The notes under the pieces are model-generated. The model saw nothing but the letters and a program-made list of their open reading frames with translations, made no database searches and was not told the DNA's origin. From Haplomitrium mnioides (taxonomy: Eukaryota; Marchantiophyta; Haplomitriopsida; Calobryales): a stretch of DNA of 38,175 nucleotides. Positions 36,682 through 38,175 of the stretch are shown one piece after another. Within the stretch, counting starts at the first letter, position 1, and each line of letters opens with the position of its first letter. The DNA is taken from contig JBNGIS010018002.1 in NCBI GenBank assembly GCA_049999725.1, positions 15,374 to 53,548 on the forward strand, in the 5' to 3' direction. The position numbers were made by a program, and so were the translations under genes.

Positions 36682-38175
36682 TGTAGTAGATGGAGGGCCA
36701 GTAGCTGCATAAAAGGTAGAAGGGAGCTTCTAACCAGCCCTCCAAAACATATTGTGGGGACTCGGGAGAGTTGTGATCTAAGAGGGGAACGGGGAGGAAA
36801 CTAGACACTCTATAGATCAGCGGGCAGATTTCCAAACTATATTACAACACCAAGGAGAGTAGAGAACTTAACTAAAAAATGGAGAGATCCATCTAAGCTT
36901 TCTGATTCTGAATTTCAACTCAATGGATAGAGCCTTTTGAGACGCATCCAACAAGCCAAATTTCACTGCAAATTGAGGTGTCTGCACCGAGATACATTTA
37001 TATGTCCAAAGGGTCTCTTTGTAAATTGCATGGATGTCAATGGACGGAAAATGTCAACGTAAACTTTTGGCCGTAACGGAAAAAACAGCAGTTGCTGGAA
37101 AAGGAACCAGTGACTGGAAGGTTACATTGGTCGTCTGAAAGTCCTAGCAGTCGCCGGAAAGTCATAGCGGTGGCCGGAAAGTTGCAGCGGTCGTAGGGAA
37201 CTAGCCGACCTCGCCGGAAAATTGCAGATGTTATCCGTGAACAACTGAGAAGAAATTTGCACATTTGAAGGTCAAGATGGTGTCTGTTTCTTGCGGTCTT
37301 GAATGTGTGCGAAAGCTCTCTTTGAGGCCCATTCAACAAGCTGCACAATGTTGCAAATGGTTACTTCTACTAGGCATTATGTTCCTCTGTAAAATCAGCT
37401 AATTCTAGCATTAGTTGGCACATATCGGGACTCTTTGATGCTTGCTGCCTTCATTTCCTATCTACAGGGATAGATTTCAGTTAGACGCTTCAAACACAAG
37501 ATCAATTAAAGGAAATGAAAAAAACTGAACAGAAAATTATGACCTGAGTTGAGAGGGAGAGGCAATGCAAATTTTCCAAGTCTCACATGCAACACACACT
37601 AAACACCAATGCAAAATGCTTATAAACAAAATCTTGATTTACCAGATCATGGCATTGTTTACATTCATGGCATTAGTTGAGTGCATGATTTTTGGAACCA
37701 GACTTGACACATACTAAACGCATAGAACTCAACAAACATGTACCATAGGATATTTTTGACATGAGGAAAACCATTCCTCCCGACTCCACTATAGGCAGCT
37801 CAATCGAGATCCTCAAGTCCACCACAGAATGACATTGAGCCATACTCCTCTTTCGGTTTGCCACTGCCTTACCACTTCAGTTCAAATGGATTATAGTCTC
37901 CCCTACACGTACGTGTATGCTCAACCTTCCTTGCAGAAAATCTCTCCACCACCCATCATCACCAGAAAATCAGAAGAAAAGAAGACAATGAATGAGAGAG
38001 GCTATGATGGCTAGCAAGAACCCCCTAAAAACATATTTTCCACCACCTTGTATCTCTGATTTTCAGCCAACAGTCTTTTGTCCCTACCGCTTAAACATAA
38101 ACCTGCCACGAGTTGTTTTCCTTTAATTTCTTTGGCTGCAAATTTAAAATTGTCGCTTCCTCCTCATGGCTCACT
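36682..38175 (-). repeat. 5' LTR (right copy), truncated by window end
   Basis: It aligns colinearly with 27594-29088 over its whole length with only small indels. Divergence by eye is about 6% over the first 220 bp, about 11% over the next 440 bp, 4-5% over a 300-bp stretch matching 28360-28680, and about 2% over the last 400 bp. Many differences are transitions. In element orientation this is the promoter LTR; I could not identify a convincing TATA box. Confidence 0.93.
37110..37189. repeat. 20-bp minisatellite inside the right LTR (4 units)
   Basis: The four units start at 37110, 37130, 37150 and 37170 and match the four in the left LTR in order and number, so the array predates this insertion. 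Confidence 0.75.

Larger units (their letters stand above)
27594..38175 (-). mobile_element. Degenerate Ty3/gypsy LTR retrotransposon inserted in satellite (partial at right edge)
   Basis: Two direct repeats starting TGTAGTAGATGGAGGG (27594 and 36682) flank about 7.5 kb that encodes, on the minus strand, gag, protease, reverse transcriptase, RNase H and integrase in that order. Integrase after RNase H is the Ty3/gypsy arrangement. The 5' LTR is on the right and the 3' LTR on the left. The window ends inside the 5' LTR; 38175 matches 29088 of the left copy. If the LTR is 1579 bp the full element is about 10.7 kb and would end near 38259. Gag-pol has 20 in-frame stops and two frameshifts, so the copy is not autonomous. 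No envelope or extra ORF is seen. I could not place it in a named clade with confidence; no chromodomain is visible in the surviving integrase C-terminus. Confidence 0.95.

Noticed and set aside
36422-36835. Four overlapping ORFs at the junction of leader and 5' LTR.
   Set aside because: They span the LTR edge and primer-binding site in conflicting frames and have no recognisable product.

Overview
The window looks like repeat-rich, gene-free nuclear DNA from a land plant. No host gene, RNA gene or CRISPR array is visible. The plant call rests on a very large AT-rich satellite array next to a long, decayed Ty3/gypsy LTR retrotransposon whose protease, reverse transcriptase, RNase H and integrase motifs match plant elements. 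I cannot name the species; a conifer or seed-free plant is only a guess.

Region 1 (1-27593) is one uninterrupted tandem satellite. The basic monomer is 37 bp, with a 42-bp variant in which 'gagaacatg' is replaced by 'gagatgaaaacatg'. At least six monomer types can be told apart. In the left half (about 1-14 kb) they are organised into a higher-order repeat (HOR). Its clean form is exactly 417 bp (nine 37-mers plus two 42-mers), with larger duplications of about 0.9-1.74 kb, 676 bp, 295 bp and 227 bp laid over it. From about 14.2 kb to 27.6 kb the array is mostly one monomer type in loose order, except for an island of left-type HOR at about 24.06-25.04 kb. Three 10-N assembly gaps lie at 972, 23434 and 24447.

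Region 2 (27594-38175) is a Ty3/gypsy retrotransposon on the minus strand, inserted into the satellite. Its 3' LTR is on the left (27594 to about 29172). Its 5' LTR starts at 36682 and runs off the right edge. Reading leftward along the minus strand come a primer-binding site, a leader, gag with three CCHC zinc knuckles, a proline-rich linker, aspartic protease, reverse transcriptase, RNase H, integrase and a 3' noncoding stretch. Gag and pol share one reading frame, broken by 20 in-frame stops and two compensating frameshifts in integrase. The reverse transcriptase catalytic motif is YLDN rather than YxDD, so the copy is dead. The two LTRs differ by a few percent overall, but unevenly along their length.

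Taken together this is heterochromatin-like sequence, possibly pericentromeric or subtelomeric: a satellite evolving by unequal exchange, carrying an old retroelement insertion. I see no convincing new protein-coding system. The most interesting signals are the satellite's nested HOR structure, the displaced HOR island, and the patchy LTR divergence.
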